Assembly (NCBI GenBank): GCA_027619975.1
Contig: JAQCGX010000036.1
Span: 1 to 32,017, forward strand
Direction: 5' to 3'
DNA from: Nitrospinota bacterium
GTDB lineage: Bacteria > Nitrospinota > Nitrospinia > Nitrospinales > VA-1
DNA: 32,017 bases
The translations under genes and the position numbers were made by a program. Within the stretch, counting starts at the first letter, position 1; every line of letters starts with the position of its first letter. Below the pieces are notes generated by a model. It saw nothing but the letters and a program-made list of their open reading frames with translations, did not search any database and was not told the origin of the DNA. Positions 1 through 8,584 of this stretch are shown in pieces.

Positions 1-100
1 AGCCTGTCCGCACGGGCTAGAAAGCCCATGCCACTGATACAAGAAATCCTTGTACAATGTTCGATTTCCTGTAATAAACTAATTTTTAGAGATGCCTTTC
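1..100 (-). repeat. Dispersed repeat, copy 1 (cut by window start)
   Basis: Read on the minus strand, this matches the block at 28318-28390 almost base for base: an outer end like GGCATCTCTAAAAATTAG, then a conserved core of about 70 bases with the small hairpin TACAAG/CTTGTA. Its inner side has a different palindrome from copy 2, with arms at about 11-18 and 23-31. No coding sequence is visible. The copy runs off the window start, so its far end is unknown. Confidence 0.85.
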
Positions 101-372
101 AGTGAATTCCGAATGCCTGAAGATTTTCTCCAAAAATCAGCCCACCCAGACATTCCATTATCGCCTAAAAAGCGTTTATTTTCAATAAGATATTAATTTA
201 CATGTGTGAGAGCAAAAAAATACACGCCGAACCGGCCACATTTTTCCAGCTTAGCCCGAACTTCTAGTTTTTTTTATTCACTCAAGAAGTTTCAGGAGGA
301 AAAGAGGAAAAATCGTATTTTTTTCTTGGAGGAGGTCTTACGTGGAGAGGGTACAATTAGGTAAGAGCCGAT
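101..372. other. Intergenic region, no gene seen
   Basis: This A/T-rich stretch lies between the repeat and the stop of the TPR gene. It holds purine-rich runs that resemble ribosome binding sites, for example GGAGGAGG near 330-337, but only a 15-codon open frame follows (GTG at about 342). I see no RNA gene or convincing terminator. Confidence 0.5.
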
Positions 373-1065
373 TTATGCAGTCAATTCCTTGATCACTTTA
401 TCCCAGTCGGTCCCTGCAATTTCTTCCCTGGTGATAGGTCCCATTTCCTGGAATTTTTGGTTTTCAGGATCGCTCAGAGCCTTGCCGGTCCCAAAGTCCA
501 AATCAAGCTCATGGTCATCAAAATCTGGATGTTGATTCAATAGCTCCCGAGGTTCGTCCATTTCACCTTTATCCACCGGGCCTCCTTGAGCTTGACGCAA
601 AACCTCGAATAACTGGTCAAAATTTTTGGTGATGGACGTGCCCAATTCTCCAAATTCATTTTTCGCGGAAGCAAAGTACTCCTGACCTAATTGGTAGTGC
701 AGAAACCGGTAGGAACTTATCCGGCTCGCCCGCAAATAGTCTTCTGAAGCCAGGCGGTAGCGGTTTTCTTGTAAATAAATTCTCCCTCGGTAAACCCGTG
801 CCAGGAAATGGCGGGGCTTTAGACTTAAAACCATATTCAAATTAAGAAGAGCGACTGTCAACCTGTTTTCTTCCAGGTTCCGGATGGCCTGATGGAAATG
901 CTTTTTGACCTCTGAATCCCAATTTTCCCGTACGCGGAAAACGGGTTCAAACAGAGGGAACAAAAAACCACCAAACTTGAAACCAACCCAATTAAGAAAA
1001 CCGCTTATTTTTCTATTTTTCCTGCCGGGCATAATTCGCACCGATACGACCAAAACTCGTTGCAT
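373..1065 (-). CDS. Small TPR-repeat protein
   Basis: This is a 230-residue protein of unknown specific function. Residues 1-50 are basic then hydrophobic and aromatic, with a GFLFPLFEPVF-like stretch that could be an amphipathic membrane-associating segment; it is not a classical signal peptide. Residues about 55-125 read as two TPR-like helical hairpins (AIRNLEENRL.., ..RGRIYLQENRYRLASEDYLRAS). The C-terminal 80 residues are acidic and polar. TPR units usually mediate protein-protein contacts, so a scaffold or adaptor role is an inference. The start at 1065 has a weak AGG about nine bases upstream; an in-frame ATG at 1032 is an alternative. The gene is divergent from the zinc-ribbon gene that starts at 1364. 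Confidence 0.7.
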   Translation of the reverse strand: MQRVLVVSVRIMPGRKNRKISGFLNWVGFKFGGFLFPLFEPVFRVRENWDSEVKKHFHQAIRNLEENRLTVALLNLNMVLSLKPRHFLARVYRGRIYLQENRYRLASEDYLRASRISSYRFLHYQLGQEYFASAKNEFGELGTSITKNFDQLFEVLRQAQGGPVDKGEMDEPRELLNQHPDFDDHELDLDFGTGKALSDPENQKFQEMGPITREEIAGTDWDKVIKELTA

Positions 1066-1322
1066 GAGTTTGGCCTATTGAAAAAACGATTGTTATAATA
1101 AACTTGGAATGGCACGATTCTATCCAAATTAAAAAAGCCCGTCAAATATAATCCACAAAATCCTTGTTATTATTTCCCTGAACGATGAATGCCCCTGCCA
1201 CAGACAAAATTTTCCGTTCCAAAACCAAATTTCTTTTGAAGAGTAATTTACAGCGAATTCTCAACGACTTCTGAACCAAAAAAGCCACTGCCAGGGAAAA
1301 ACTTATTCCTCTAATTGATTAA

Positions 1323-1351
1323 TTTACTTGACGTTACCTTAAATTTATACT
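1323..1351 (+). promoter_or_regulatory. Sigma70-like promoter giving a near-leaderless mRNA
   Basis: TTTACT at 1323-1328 (4 of 6 consensus) and TATACT at 1346-1351 (5 of 6) are 17 bases apart. Transcription would start near 1358, only about six bases before the ATG at 1364. No Shine-Dalgarno sequence precedes that ATG, which fits a leaderless or nearly leaderless transcript. Confidence 0.4.
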
Positions 1352-1363
1352 AATTTCATTAGC

Positions 1364-2353
1364 ATGCAATGTTCTAAATGTGATTACATTCGATTCAAAT
1401 CTTCCCCAAAATGTGTAAACTGCGGTTTCGATTTTAAGGCTCAGAAATCCACTAAAGGGGTTTTCGCTGAGTTGGGGAACGAATTCACCATTTTTGCCTC
1501 CGTCGGTGCTCAAGCTGAAGCTGTTTCCGGTGCCTCCAGCACCGAAATGAACTTCCACGAGCCATTATCCAGCGAAGAAATGTTTAACACTCAGGAAACC
1601 CTTTTAGATGAGTATGATTCGTCTCTGGAGCCACAGGAGACCTATATTCAGGAGTCCGGGGATTTCGAATTGGATTTGTCCGGGATGGATATTGAAGATT
1701 CAGACGACTGGGTCGTGGGCGCCACCCTCACGGAAGACCTGGCAGAAATCTCAAATTTTGGTTCAGAAGATCCTGCGGAAGATTCAACGCAGGAACCGAA
1801 TGAGTTTGCCGTCCAGGGTCTCGGGTTCGACACAACCGAAGTCATTGAGCAGGAGGATGTAGAGATTGCCCCTGCAGAGCAAAACGCTTCATTCGATGAG
1901 GAAATGGCCGTTCAGGAAATGGAACCCTACGCTTCGAAAAGTGAAACCAAATTTATACTGGAGAACGAAGATCCTGAGTTGAGTGAATCTTCCATCCAGA
2001 ATATAGACTCAAGCCAGAGTTTGGAAGCTCCCTCAGACGATTCGGGAGATATTTCCCTGGAAACTGAATTGGAACTTGAAACAAAGGGTTCCGAACTTGA
2101 CCTCGACCGGGAAGACATTCAATCCGGTGAAACCTCCTCCCTTGATTTACAGGACAACTCCATTGAGCTGGACCCAATGCTTGAATTAGAAGACCTTGAT
2201 TTAGCCCTGGAAATCGAAAGCCCAGAGATCGAGAACGCTTCCCAGAGTTCATCGCAACCCTCCGATCCAACATTGGAAGGTCAGGGCCTGAAAGAGGACA
2301 CCGGGAATGATAATGCACCTCTCCTTCCAGAAGATAATTCCAAGCAAGATTAA
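1364..2353 (+). CDS. Acidic protein with N-terminal zinc ribbon
   Basis: This is a 329-residue protein. Residues 3-21 hold two CxxC knuckles (CSKC and CVNC), the pattern of a small zinc ribbon. The rest, from about residue 35, is dominated by Glu, Asp and Ser with recurrent ELDL/LELE-type runs, is probably disordered, and has no recognisable domain. The ATG at 1364 must be the true start because the zinc ribbon sits at the extreme N-terminus, although no ribosome binding site precedes it. Zinc-ribbon plus acidic-tail proteins are often regulatory or scaffold-like, but no function can be assigned here. A CDS is followed by a 479-base gap before the aminotransferase, so it is probably a single-gene transcript. 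Confidence 0.75.
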   Translation: MQCSKCDYIRFKSSPKCVNCGFDFKAQKSTKGVFAELGNEFTIFASVGAQAEAVSGASSTEMNFHEPLSSEEMFNTQETLLDEYDSSLEPQETYIQESGDFELDLSGMDIEDSDDWVVGATLTEDLAEISNFGSEDPAEDSTQEPNEFAVQGLGFDTTEVIEQEDVEIAPAEQNASFDEEMAVQEMEPYASKSETKFILENEDPELSESSIQNIDSSQSLEAPSDDSGDISLETELELETKGSELDLDREDIQSGETSSLDLQDNSIELDPMLELEDLDLALEIESPEIENASQSSSQPSDPTLEGQGLKEDTGNDNAPLLPEDNSKQD

Positions 2354-2832
2354 TTAACCTGTTTACCGTTTTTCTCAAGATTTTAAGGAGTTAACCGATA
2401 TTTCCCACCTCAGCGGGAATCGATTCCTGCCGCATGTAACGACCTTAAGCATTTTCACCTCCTCTGATCAATAAAAATATTGGATTTTGGAAGCAAATTG
2501 CACTATAAGGATAGGTTTTTGTGGTAAATTCTTAACTCATGGTACTTGGGGGGTTCTTCAAAACCAATCCCCGCGCTAATCCATTGCAAGGAAACGACAC
2601 CCCTTCCCAAGGTTGGTGATTGGCCTTATTTTAATTGGCAACCATTTCAAGCTGACTGACAATAGAAAATCTGGACTTTGTCTCTTGGTTTGTTGTCGTT
2701 TTTCCAGATTGAAAATTAAATTTTTTATCCAGACACATAAGGGGTGTTAGCCCAGCCGCACATTTGATTCCATGCACTGAGAAGTCGATGCATTTTTGCA
2801 TTTTTTTAAAATACTAAAAACAGGAATTTAGA
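2354..2832. other. Intergenic region upstream of the serine operon
   Basis: No ORF of note occurs in this 479-base gap. It contains a perfect 12-base palindrome GGAATCGATTCC at 2416-2427 and, near the 3' end, T-rich tracts before the aminotransferase start. The promoter of the aminotransferase-serA pair should lie here, but I see no confident -35/-10 pair and recognise no riboswitch. Confidence 0.45.
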
Positions 2833-3978
2833 ATGATGAAAAAATATTTACTCGCTCCCGGCCCGACTCCCGTACGGGAAGAAGTCGCCTTGAAAATGGC
2901 GCAACCCATGATGCACCACCGCACCCCACAGTTCAGCGCTATTTTTGGGGAAGCCGCGGAAGACGCCAAATACCTCTTTCAAACCAAACAGGATGTATTG
3001 ATTCTCGCCTGTACAGGCACGGGCGGCATGGAAGGGTGTATAACCAATCTGTTCTCGCCGGGAGACAAGGTTCTTGTCATCAACGGTGGAAAATTTGGTG
3101 AGCGCTGGGGGAAAATTTCAGAGGCCTACGGCCTGACCGTGGTCTGGCACACTGTAGAGTGGGGGCAGGCAGCCAACCCAAAAGATATAGAATCCATTTT
3201 AAATCAAGATAAAGATATCAAAGGCATTCTGGTACAGGCATCGGAAACCTCCACGACCGCCGCTCAGCCCATAGAGGGGCTTTCCAAACTGACCCGCGAC
3301 CGGGACGATGTTTTACTGGTGGTCGATGCGATTACCGGGTTGGGCGTTTTCAATCTGCCGATGGACGAATGGGGAATCGACGCCATGATCACCGGTTCGC
3401 AAAAGGCCCTGGAGTTGCCTCCGGGACTGGCTCTTCTCTCCCTGAGTGAAAAAGCCTGGAAATTTAATGAAAAATCCAAGTGCCCCCGGTTCTATTTCGA
3501 TTTCAAGAAAGAACGCAAAAATCTTGCTGACAAAACCTCGGCTTACACCCCTGCCGTATCGCTGGTCATCGGGCTGCGTGAAGTGCTGAAAAACATCAAG
3601 GAAGAGGGTTTACAAAACGTGTTCCAACGCCATAACCGTCTGGCAAGAGCCACCCGTGCGGCAGTAAGCGCAATGGGTCTGAAACTGGTCGCTCCCGATG
3701 CTCCCGCAGACAGCGCCACAGGCGCCTTTGTGCCGGAAGGCGTGGACGGCGGCAAACTGGTGAAAAGCATCCGCGATGATTTCGGAGTCACCCTGGCCGG
3801 CGGGCAGGACCAGTGGAAAGGAAAAATCGTAAGAATCGCTCATCTGGGCTACATCGGCACTTTCGACATCATCATCGCCATTTCCGCCTTGGAGATGGCC
3901 TTGGCCAAGATGGGAGCCAAGGTGGAATTTGGTAAAGGTATCGCCGCGGCGCAGAAAATATTATTGGAAGGACACTGA
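2833..3978 (+). CDS. Class V aminotransferase (serine/alanine-glyoxylate type)
   Basis: This 381-residue PLP enzyme has the usual length for the alanine-glyoxylate/serine-pyruvate aminotransferase family. Features seen are the N-terminal LAPGPTPV, the HHRTPQF segment, the PLP-phosphate-binding TGTGGMEG, the PLP-stacking VVDAITGLG with its Asp, and the Schiff-base lysine K191 in TGSQKALELPPG. The gene lies directly before serA on the same strand with a 132-base gap. In several deep lineages members of this family act as the transaminase of the phosphorylated serine pathway. The likely role is therefore 3-phosphohydroxypyruvate to phosphoserine, with serine-glyoxylate or alanine-glyoxylate exchange as the alternative. 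The ATG is preceded by AGGA seven bases upstream; a second ATG follows immediately. Confidence 0.9.
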   Translation: MMKKYLLAPGPTPVREEVALKMAQPMMHHRTPQFSAIFGEAAEDAKYLFQTKQDVLILACTGTGGMEGCITNLFSPGDKVLVINGGKFGERWGKISEAYGLTVVWHTVEWGQAANPKDIESILNQDKDIKGILVQASETSTTAAQPIEGLSKLTRDRDDVLLVVDAITGLGVFNLPMDEWGIDAMITGSQKALELPPGLALLSLSEKAWKFNEKSKCPRFYFDFKKERKNLADKTSAYTPAVSLVIGLREVLKNIKEEGLQNVFQRHNRLARATRAAVSAMGLKLVAPDAPADSATGAFVPEGVDGGKLVKSIRDDFGVTLAGGQDQWKGKIVRIAHLGYIGTFDIIIAISALEMALAKMGAKVEFGKGIAAAQKILLEGH

Positions 3979-4110
3979 TCAGGAACTATTGAATTTCCAT
4001 CCGTAGTGCCTGATATAAGGAAAACGCCGCTTGCATGCGGTTGATCCAGACTATTCAAACAAAATTTTGCCTGACATTTCATGCAGGTGAACTAATTATT
4101 GGAGTGACTG

Positions 4111-5700
4111 ATGAAAGTTTTGGTTGCGGATAATCTCTCTCCCACTGGGATTGAAATCCTTAAAAATGAAGAAGGCATCGAAGTCGATGTCAAAACGGGC
4201 ATGTCCGAAGAAGAATTGATTCAGGTCATTCCCGCTTACGAAGGTTTGCTTGTGCGGAGCGCCACCAAAGTCACCGCCGCTGTGATTGAAGCGGCGACCA
4301 ACCTGAAAGCGGTCGGAAGAGCCGGTATCGGGGTCGACAATATTGACGTGGATGCCGCCGGAAAAAAAGGTGTCATCGTGATGAATACCCCTGAGGGCAA
4401 TGTGATCACCACGGCAGAACATGCGATGGCCCTGATGCTGTCCATGTCCCGCAATATCCCGCAGGCCAATATTTCGCTCAGAAATAAAGAATGGGCTCCC
4501 AAGAAATTCATGGGAGTGGAACTCTATCAAAAAACCCTCGGCATTATCGGCCTGGGCCGCATCGGGTCCGTAGTCGCGGAACGAGCCAAAGCATTTCATA
4601 TGAAAATAATTGTTCACGACCCCTATATCCAGAAAGAGCGGGCCGAAAAACTGGGTGCCGAAGTGGTGGAATTCAAGGAACTCCTGCAACGGGCGGACTA
4701 TATCAGTCTGCACACCCCCGGAATACCGGGCAAGGCCCTGCTCGGAGAAGAGGAATTTAATTTGATGAAACCGGGGGTCCGCATCGTCAACTGCGCCCGA
4801 GGAGCCTTGATCGATGCTGACGCGTTGGTCAAAGCTATCGAATCGAAAAAGGTCGCTCAGGCCGCCCTGGATGTTTATGCCAAGGAACCCTTGGATCCGG
4901 ACAGCCCTCTCCTGAAAATGGATCAGATCATCTGTACGCCGCATTTAGGGGCATCTACAGAAGAGGCGCAAGAAAACGTAGCCGTAGCCGTAGCAGATCA
5001 GATGATCGACTTTCTGAAGTACGGCAACGTCAGGAACGCCATCAACATGCCTTCCATTGACGCCGAAACCCTTAAAAAAATCCAACCCTATCTGGTACTG
5101 GGAGAAGATCTGGGGCTTCTCGCCTCACAATTGATCGACGACCCAATCCTCAGAGTGGAAATCCAGTACAACGGGGAAATCGCCGGTGAGAATGTCAATC
5201 CCATCACCATATCCGTCCTCAAAGGACTGTTGAGCCGCTCCATCGATGGCATCAACATGGTCAACGCTCCCTTTATTGCCAAAGAGCGAGGAATCGAGGT
5301 CCAGGAATCCAAAAGCAACGAGGTGCATGAATACACCAATACCCTTCAGGTTCATGTCAAAACCAAAAATGGCGGACGCAACATCACCGGCAGTATTTTT
5401 GGTAAGGGCGATCCGCGCATCGTGAAATTCGATGAATATTTTCTGGAGGCCGTATTATCCAAACACATGCTGGTGCTGAACAACATGGATGCACCCGGCG
5501 TCATTGGCAACCTGGGTAAAACCCTGGGCGAGCACAACATCAACGTGGCGGGGTTTCATCTCGGCAGACTCAAGGAAAAGGGGAAAGCGATGGCGGTCAT
5601 CAATATCGACTCCCCTCCAACCAGCGAAGCTTTACGGGTACTGAGGAACACGCCAAATATTCTTTCAGTGCATAGCGTGACTTTAAAAAATCAGTCGTAA
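4111..5700 (+). CDS. serA: D-3-phosphoglycerate dehydrogenase (long form)
   Basis: This enzyme oxidises 3-phosphoglycerate with NAD+ to 3-phosphohydroxypyruvate, the first step of serine synthesis in the cytoplasm. The 529-residue length matches the long form with three parts: the catalytic and NAD-binding domain (about 1-310, nucleotide motif GLGRIG at 147-152, NAD-selecting D170), an intervening allosteric substrate-binding domain (about 315-450), and a C-terminal ACT domain (about 455-529, HMLVLNNMDAPGVIG). The catalytic triad is visible as R230 (NCARG), E259 (YAKEP) and H278 (TPHLG). The ACT domain suggests serine feedback control. GGAG six bases before the ATG is a good ribosome binding site. 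It is probably cotranscribed with the upstream aminotransferase and ends at the hairpin at 5716-5739. Confidence 0.97.
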   Translation: MKVLVADNLSPTGIEILKNEEGIEVDVKTGMSEEELIQVIPAYEGLLVRSATKVTAAVIEAATNLKAVGRAGIGVDNIDVDAAGKKGVIVMNTPEGNVITTAEHAMALMLSMSRNIPQANISLRNKEWAPKKFMGVELYQKTLGIIGLGRIGSVVAERAKAFHMKIIVHDPYIQKERAEKLGAEVVEFKELLQRADYISLHTPGIPGKALLGEEEFNLMKPGVRIVNCARGALIDADALVKAIESKKVAQAALDVYAKEPLDPDSPLLKMDQIICTPHLGASTEEAQENVAVAVADQMIDFLKYGNVRNAINMPSIDAETLKKIQPYLVLGEDLGLLASQLIDDPILRVEIQYNGEIAGENVNPITISVLKGLLSRSIDGINMVNAPFIAKERGIEVQESKSNEVHEYTNTLQVHVKTKNGGRNITGSIFGKGDPRIVKFDEYFLEAVLSKHMLVLNNMDAPGVIGNLGKTLGEHNINVAGFHLGRLKEKGKAMAVINIDSPPTSEALRVLRNTPNILSVHSVTLKNQS

Positions 5701-5715
5701 TTCCTGCAAAAAATA

Positions 5716-5739
5716 TAGGCCCCCTGCAAAGGGGGCCTA
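5716..5739. terminator. Hairpin terminator between serA and the parvulin gene
   Basis: Perfect 10-base arms TAGGCCCCCT and AGGGGGCCTA enclose the loop GCAA. Read on the minus strand the hairpin is followed by TATATTTTTT, a good terminator for the convergent parvulin gene. On the plus strand it lies just after the serA stop, so it probably serves both genes. Confidence 0.85.
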
Positions 5740-5796
5740 ATCAAATGGGTTTCGGCCCATCACTCCAGCCTGTCTTTTCTCTAAGTTCACCGTTTC

Positions 5797-6378
5797 CTAT
5801 TCGGAAGTTTTCTCCGCATCTGCTGGAACGGTTTCTTTCTTTTCTACATTTTGCCCAAAAACCTGAGCGATGATTTCGTTGATTTTTTTCTCACCCAGTA
5901 AATTATAGACGGCATTTGCGGATTTAAAATGAGCGCTGGTAAAAAGACTCAACACTTTTTTGCTGGTATATCCGAGCATCATAAATTCATGTGCATAATT
6001 TTCGGCAACCATATTAAGTGTATTCTCGTCAGCGTCCTCATCCCCCGTTGGAGGTCCCGCATCCGGGTTGACATCTGTCTGAATTTCGTAAACATAAATC
6101 ACATGCCAACCAAATTCTGTCTTAATCGGACCCACCACCTGACCTTCCTCAGCGGTAAAGGCCGCGACTTCAAAAGCCCGGACCATCGCGCCTTTGCCGA
6201 ACCAGCCCAAATCGCCGCCCCGTTTCTTGGAAGGACATTCGCTGTACTGCTCTGCCAGAGTTGAGAAATCCTCTCCATCGTCTATTTTCTTTTTTAACTC
6301 ATCGGCCAATTCCTTCGAACTTACCAGAATATGCCTCGCCTGGACCTTTTTTACTTTTTTATCTTTTTGTTCAGACAT
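5797..6378 (-). CDS. PpiC-type (parvulin) peptidyl-prolyl isomerase with C-terminal extension
   Basis: Residues about 12-107 form a parvulin rotamase domain (QARHILVSSKE, FSTLAEQYSECPSKKRGGDLGWFGKGAM, VGPIKTEFGWHVIYV). It should catalyse cis-trans isomerisation of prolyl bonds. There is no signal peptide, so it is likely cytoplasmic, unlike PrsA or SurA. Stand-alone parvulins are about 92 residues; here about 85 more follow, a helical segment (ENYAHEFMMLGYTSKKVLSLF..) that I do not recognise. I chose the ATG at 6378 (MSEQ..) because AGGAAA lies eight bases upstream; an in-frame ATG at 6399 would add seven residues. It is convergent with serA. Confidence 0.9.
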   Translation of the reverse strand: MSEQKDKKVKKVQARHILVSSKELADELKKKIDDGEDFSTLAEQYSECPSKKRGGDLGWFGKGAMVRAFEVAAFTAEEGQVVGPIKTEFGWHVIYVYEIQTDVNPDAGPPTGDEDADENTLNMVAENYAHEFMMLGYTSKKVLSLFTSAHFKSANAVYNLLGEKKINEIIAQVFGQNVEKKETVPADAEKTSE

Positions 6379-6450
6379 TATTATATTTCCTGGTTGCAAA
6401 AATAATATTTAAAGGGGCCTTCAAAAACCATTTACTGCGGGCCTTCCCAT

Positions 6451-6479
6451 TGCCAACCTCTTATTTACAAGAGTTGGCA
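6451..6479. other. Imperfect hairpin upstream of the parvulin gene
   Basis: TGCCAACCTCTT and AAGAGTTGGCA pair with one bulged base. The hairpin sits in the 258-base gap between the SEC-C protein stop and the parvulin start. No T-run follows on the minus strand, so a classical terminator is doubtful. Confidence 0.4.
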
Positions 6480-6636
6480 TAGCCCAAGTTGATTTTCACA
6501 AGACACCCTTAATGCGCTTCACCAAAATCACCTGCGAAGTAAAAGAACGAGATGGTTTTTTATCCAGCAATTTTGTTAAGAACAATACTCCAAAAGATTC
6601 ATCCTTCTAAACTGCCAACCTTGTAGAAACCTTTCA

Positions 6637-7428
6637 TCAGTTCATATTCAAGGCACAGCATTTTTTGAATTTTTTCCCGGACCCACAAGGACACGAATCA
6701 TTCGGCTTTATTTTTCCCTCGGCAATTTTCGTCTCTGCAGGAACCTTCAGCAACTCGTCACCAATCTTTTTAGCCTGTTTATATCTTTTTTTGAGCTTGT
6801 CGTAAAAATCCGGGTTCGCCATATTAATGGCCATCACCATGTCATTATGTTCCGGTGCCAGCCTGCCGTCCTCTTTACCACGGAGTTTTTCGTTAAAATA
6901 ATAGGTATATGAAAAAATGGGCTTCTGCTGATTACTGTCCAGTTCCAATTTATAAAAAGCTAATTTGACTTCCCGGTTATCAGTCCTCGGGTCCAGATCG
7001 TAAGAATCCTCCGCAAAATATTTTTCCTCATTATAGGAAAAATCCAGCATCTCGCCATTGCGTGGAAACATTTCAATAAAATTCACATACCTCCCAGGTT
7101 CAAACAGGAGGTAGGACATGGGGTTATTCTCCCCAAAAGCCTTGGCCTCCAGATAGCGTTGTTTAAACAGCACCAACAACTCATCGGGAAAACTTTTTAC
7201 AAAACCTTTGATGATTTCAGACTGAACTTTTGACCACTTCGGCGCGTTGGGAAGAGAGTTGAATGTTTTATTAAAATTGAGGAGAAAAATGATGCGGTTG
7301 TTTTCTGTTTCCCTGTCAGAGAAGGAAACTGTCACATGGTTGCAATCACAAAACGGATTGGTGCAGTAATAATCCTCCAGAACATACGTGTGCTTATAGT
7401 CCTCCTCTTCAAACCGGTAGGTCATCAT
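6637..7428 (-). CDS. SEC-C motif protein
   Basis: The last 20 residues hold a SEC-C zinc-binding motif (CPCGSGKKFKKCC), the short metal-binding tail first seen in SecA and found on many unrelated proteins. The N-terminus has a second possible metal site, C22, C27, C29 and H31, in a YCTNPFCDCNH context. The middle 200 residues match no domain I recognise and are rich in Phe, Tyr and Lys. There is no signal peptide, so it is probably cytoplasmic. The start is the first of two tandem ATGs and lacks a close Shine-Dalgarno; AAGGA lies about 15 bases upstream. It is 80 bases downstream of the last DUF1566 gene on the same strand and could be the end of that transcript. Confidence 0.8.
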   Translation of the reverse strand: MMTYRFEEEDYKHTYVLEDYYCTNPFCDCNHVTVSFSDRETENNRIIFLLNFNKTFNSLPNAPKWSKVQSEIIKGFVKSFPDELLVLFKQRYLEAKAFGENNPMSYLLFEPGRYVNFIEMFPRNGEMLDFSYNEEKYFAEDSYDLDPRTDNREVKLAFYKLELDSNQQKPIFSYTYYFNEKLRGKEDGRLAPEHNDMVMAINMANPDFYDKLKKRYKQAKKIGDELLKVPAETKIAEGKIKPNDSCPCGSGKKFKKCCALNMN

Positions 7429-7508
7429 AGAGGACTGGCTTTCTTCCTTATTGATAATCGAATACGCTTCGATGGAAAACCTCCTTTTCTATAACATGGC
7501 CATGCTTG

Positions 7509-7997
7509 TTAACTGGTGTATCGACCCGAAGATAATCCCCCGAGACCTTTAGTCCGCTTCGGCATTTCTCCGCTCAGACTGCGGACCGGACGGATGGATT
7601 CTTTTCCGATCTCTTCCTTGTTCGACAGGTTTCCGTGTCCATATCGATAATAAAAAACAGCGGCAGTGGTGTGCGGTCTTTCCACGCTCGTCCAAGTGGA
7701 AAATCCTCCGCCCGGTGAAAAGTTGGAATCGATGTGGATTTCTATTCGGTCCATATCTCTTATACAAAGATCTTCATCATAAAGTTCTTCCGCTTCTTCC
7801 AGGTTTGGCAACCTCCAATTGTCGAATCCGGCGAATTTTTTGTCGTTTAGTTTTCGGACAAATTCCATCGCTTCGTACCAATTCAACCATTTGCTGGTGT
7901 CCTGATAAGAATCCGTCTGTTTCCACATCAATTCTGTTTCAAGGTCGGTGACAGTCCCATCGCCATTGTCCACAAATCTTTTTTTCTTTGTTTCCAA
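7509..7997 (-). CDS. DUF1566 (Lcl_C) protein, array member 1
   Basis: This is a 162-residue protein consisting of one DUF1566 domain (about 6-145). The family signature is clear: FVDNGDGTVTDLETELMW, WLNWYEAMEFV, FAGFDNWRLP, a central TWTS and a final SIRPVRS. DUF1566 is named from the C-terminal domain of Legionella collagen-like protein; its biochemical role is unknown to me. There is no signal peptide. The start codon is TTG, chosen because AAGGA lies eight bases upstream and the domain begins at once. It is in line with seven further DUF1566 genes upstream on the same strand. Confidence 0.85.
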   Translation of the reverse strand: METKKKRFVDNGDGTVTDLETELMWKQTDSYQDTSKWLNWYEAMEFVRKLNDKKFAGFDNWRLPNLEEAEELYDEDLCIRDMDRIEIHIDSNFSPGGGFSTWTSVERPHTTAAVFYYRYGHGNLSNKEEIGKESIRPVRSLSGEMPKRTKGLGGLSSGRYTS

Positions 7998-8071
7998 TCC
8001 TGGTTTCCTTTCCAGTTCACAAAAAAAGTCATCGTTCTGCCCGCAGAATAAACAACTGCTAAAAGGCTTTC

Positions 8072-8536
8072 CTAAAACAATTCATCCTCTTTTTCGATAT
8101 CACGGACCAATCGGGTCGAACCTCGTGACGTTCTATAAATATCGTCAAACATCTGCAATCCTTTGCGAAACCCAAACCGGACCGCCTGGAGTTTATTTCT
8201 TACATCACTGGTCCAGTAAAGAAACCCGAATCCAGGCTTGAAAATGGCGGAATGAGAGACTGACTCGCCCATATGGTCTTTATTTTCCTGGCTTTTATCG
8301 TACAGGCTTTTAGCCTCTGCAACCGTAGGAAGCCGCCATCCCTGGAAACCGCCATGCTTTTTTCTATTCAATTCTTCTGAATATTCTCTGGTCTGGACCC
8401 AGTTCATCCATTTTCCCGTCATCTGCCAGGTATCCATTTTAAGCCAGAGCAATCGCCGGTCGCCGTCGATGACCGTACCGTTCTCTCCCTCCGCGAATCG
8501 GACCGGTGCTTGCTGATCATTTGAATCTGGACACAT
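8072..8536 (-). CDS. DUF1566 (Lcl_C) protein, array member 2
   Basis: This single-domain DUF1566 protein has 154 residues. The opening NGDGT motif is altered to ENGTVIDGDRRLLWLK, but WMNWVQTREY, HGGFQGWRLP, YWTS and the final STRLVRDI are present. There is no signal peptide. The ATG at 8536 has AAGGA ten bases upstream. The gene is 48 bases downstream of the two-domain member and 74 bases upstream of the next, which suggests one transcript. Divergence in the first motif makes it one of the more derived copies. Confidence 0.83.
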   Translation of the reverse strand: MCPDSNDQQAPVRFAEGENGTVIDGDRRLLWLKMDTWQMTGKWMNWVQTREYSEELNRKKHGGFQGWRLPTVAEAKSLYDKSQENKDHMGESVSHSAIFKPGFGFLYWTSDVRNKLQAVRFGFRKGLQMFDDIYRTSRGSTRLVRDIEKEDELF

Positions 8537-8584
8537 ATATAGTCAATCCTTCATTGCAAGATATGACAAAGACATCGATATCGG

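Noticed and set aside
4096-4944. Minus-strand open frame of 282 codons opposite serA
   Set aside because: It is antisense to an unmistakable serA. The protein is His/Phe/Asp-rich as expected from the complement of coding sequence, with no start signals.
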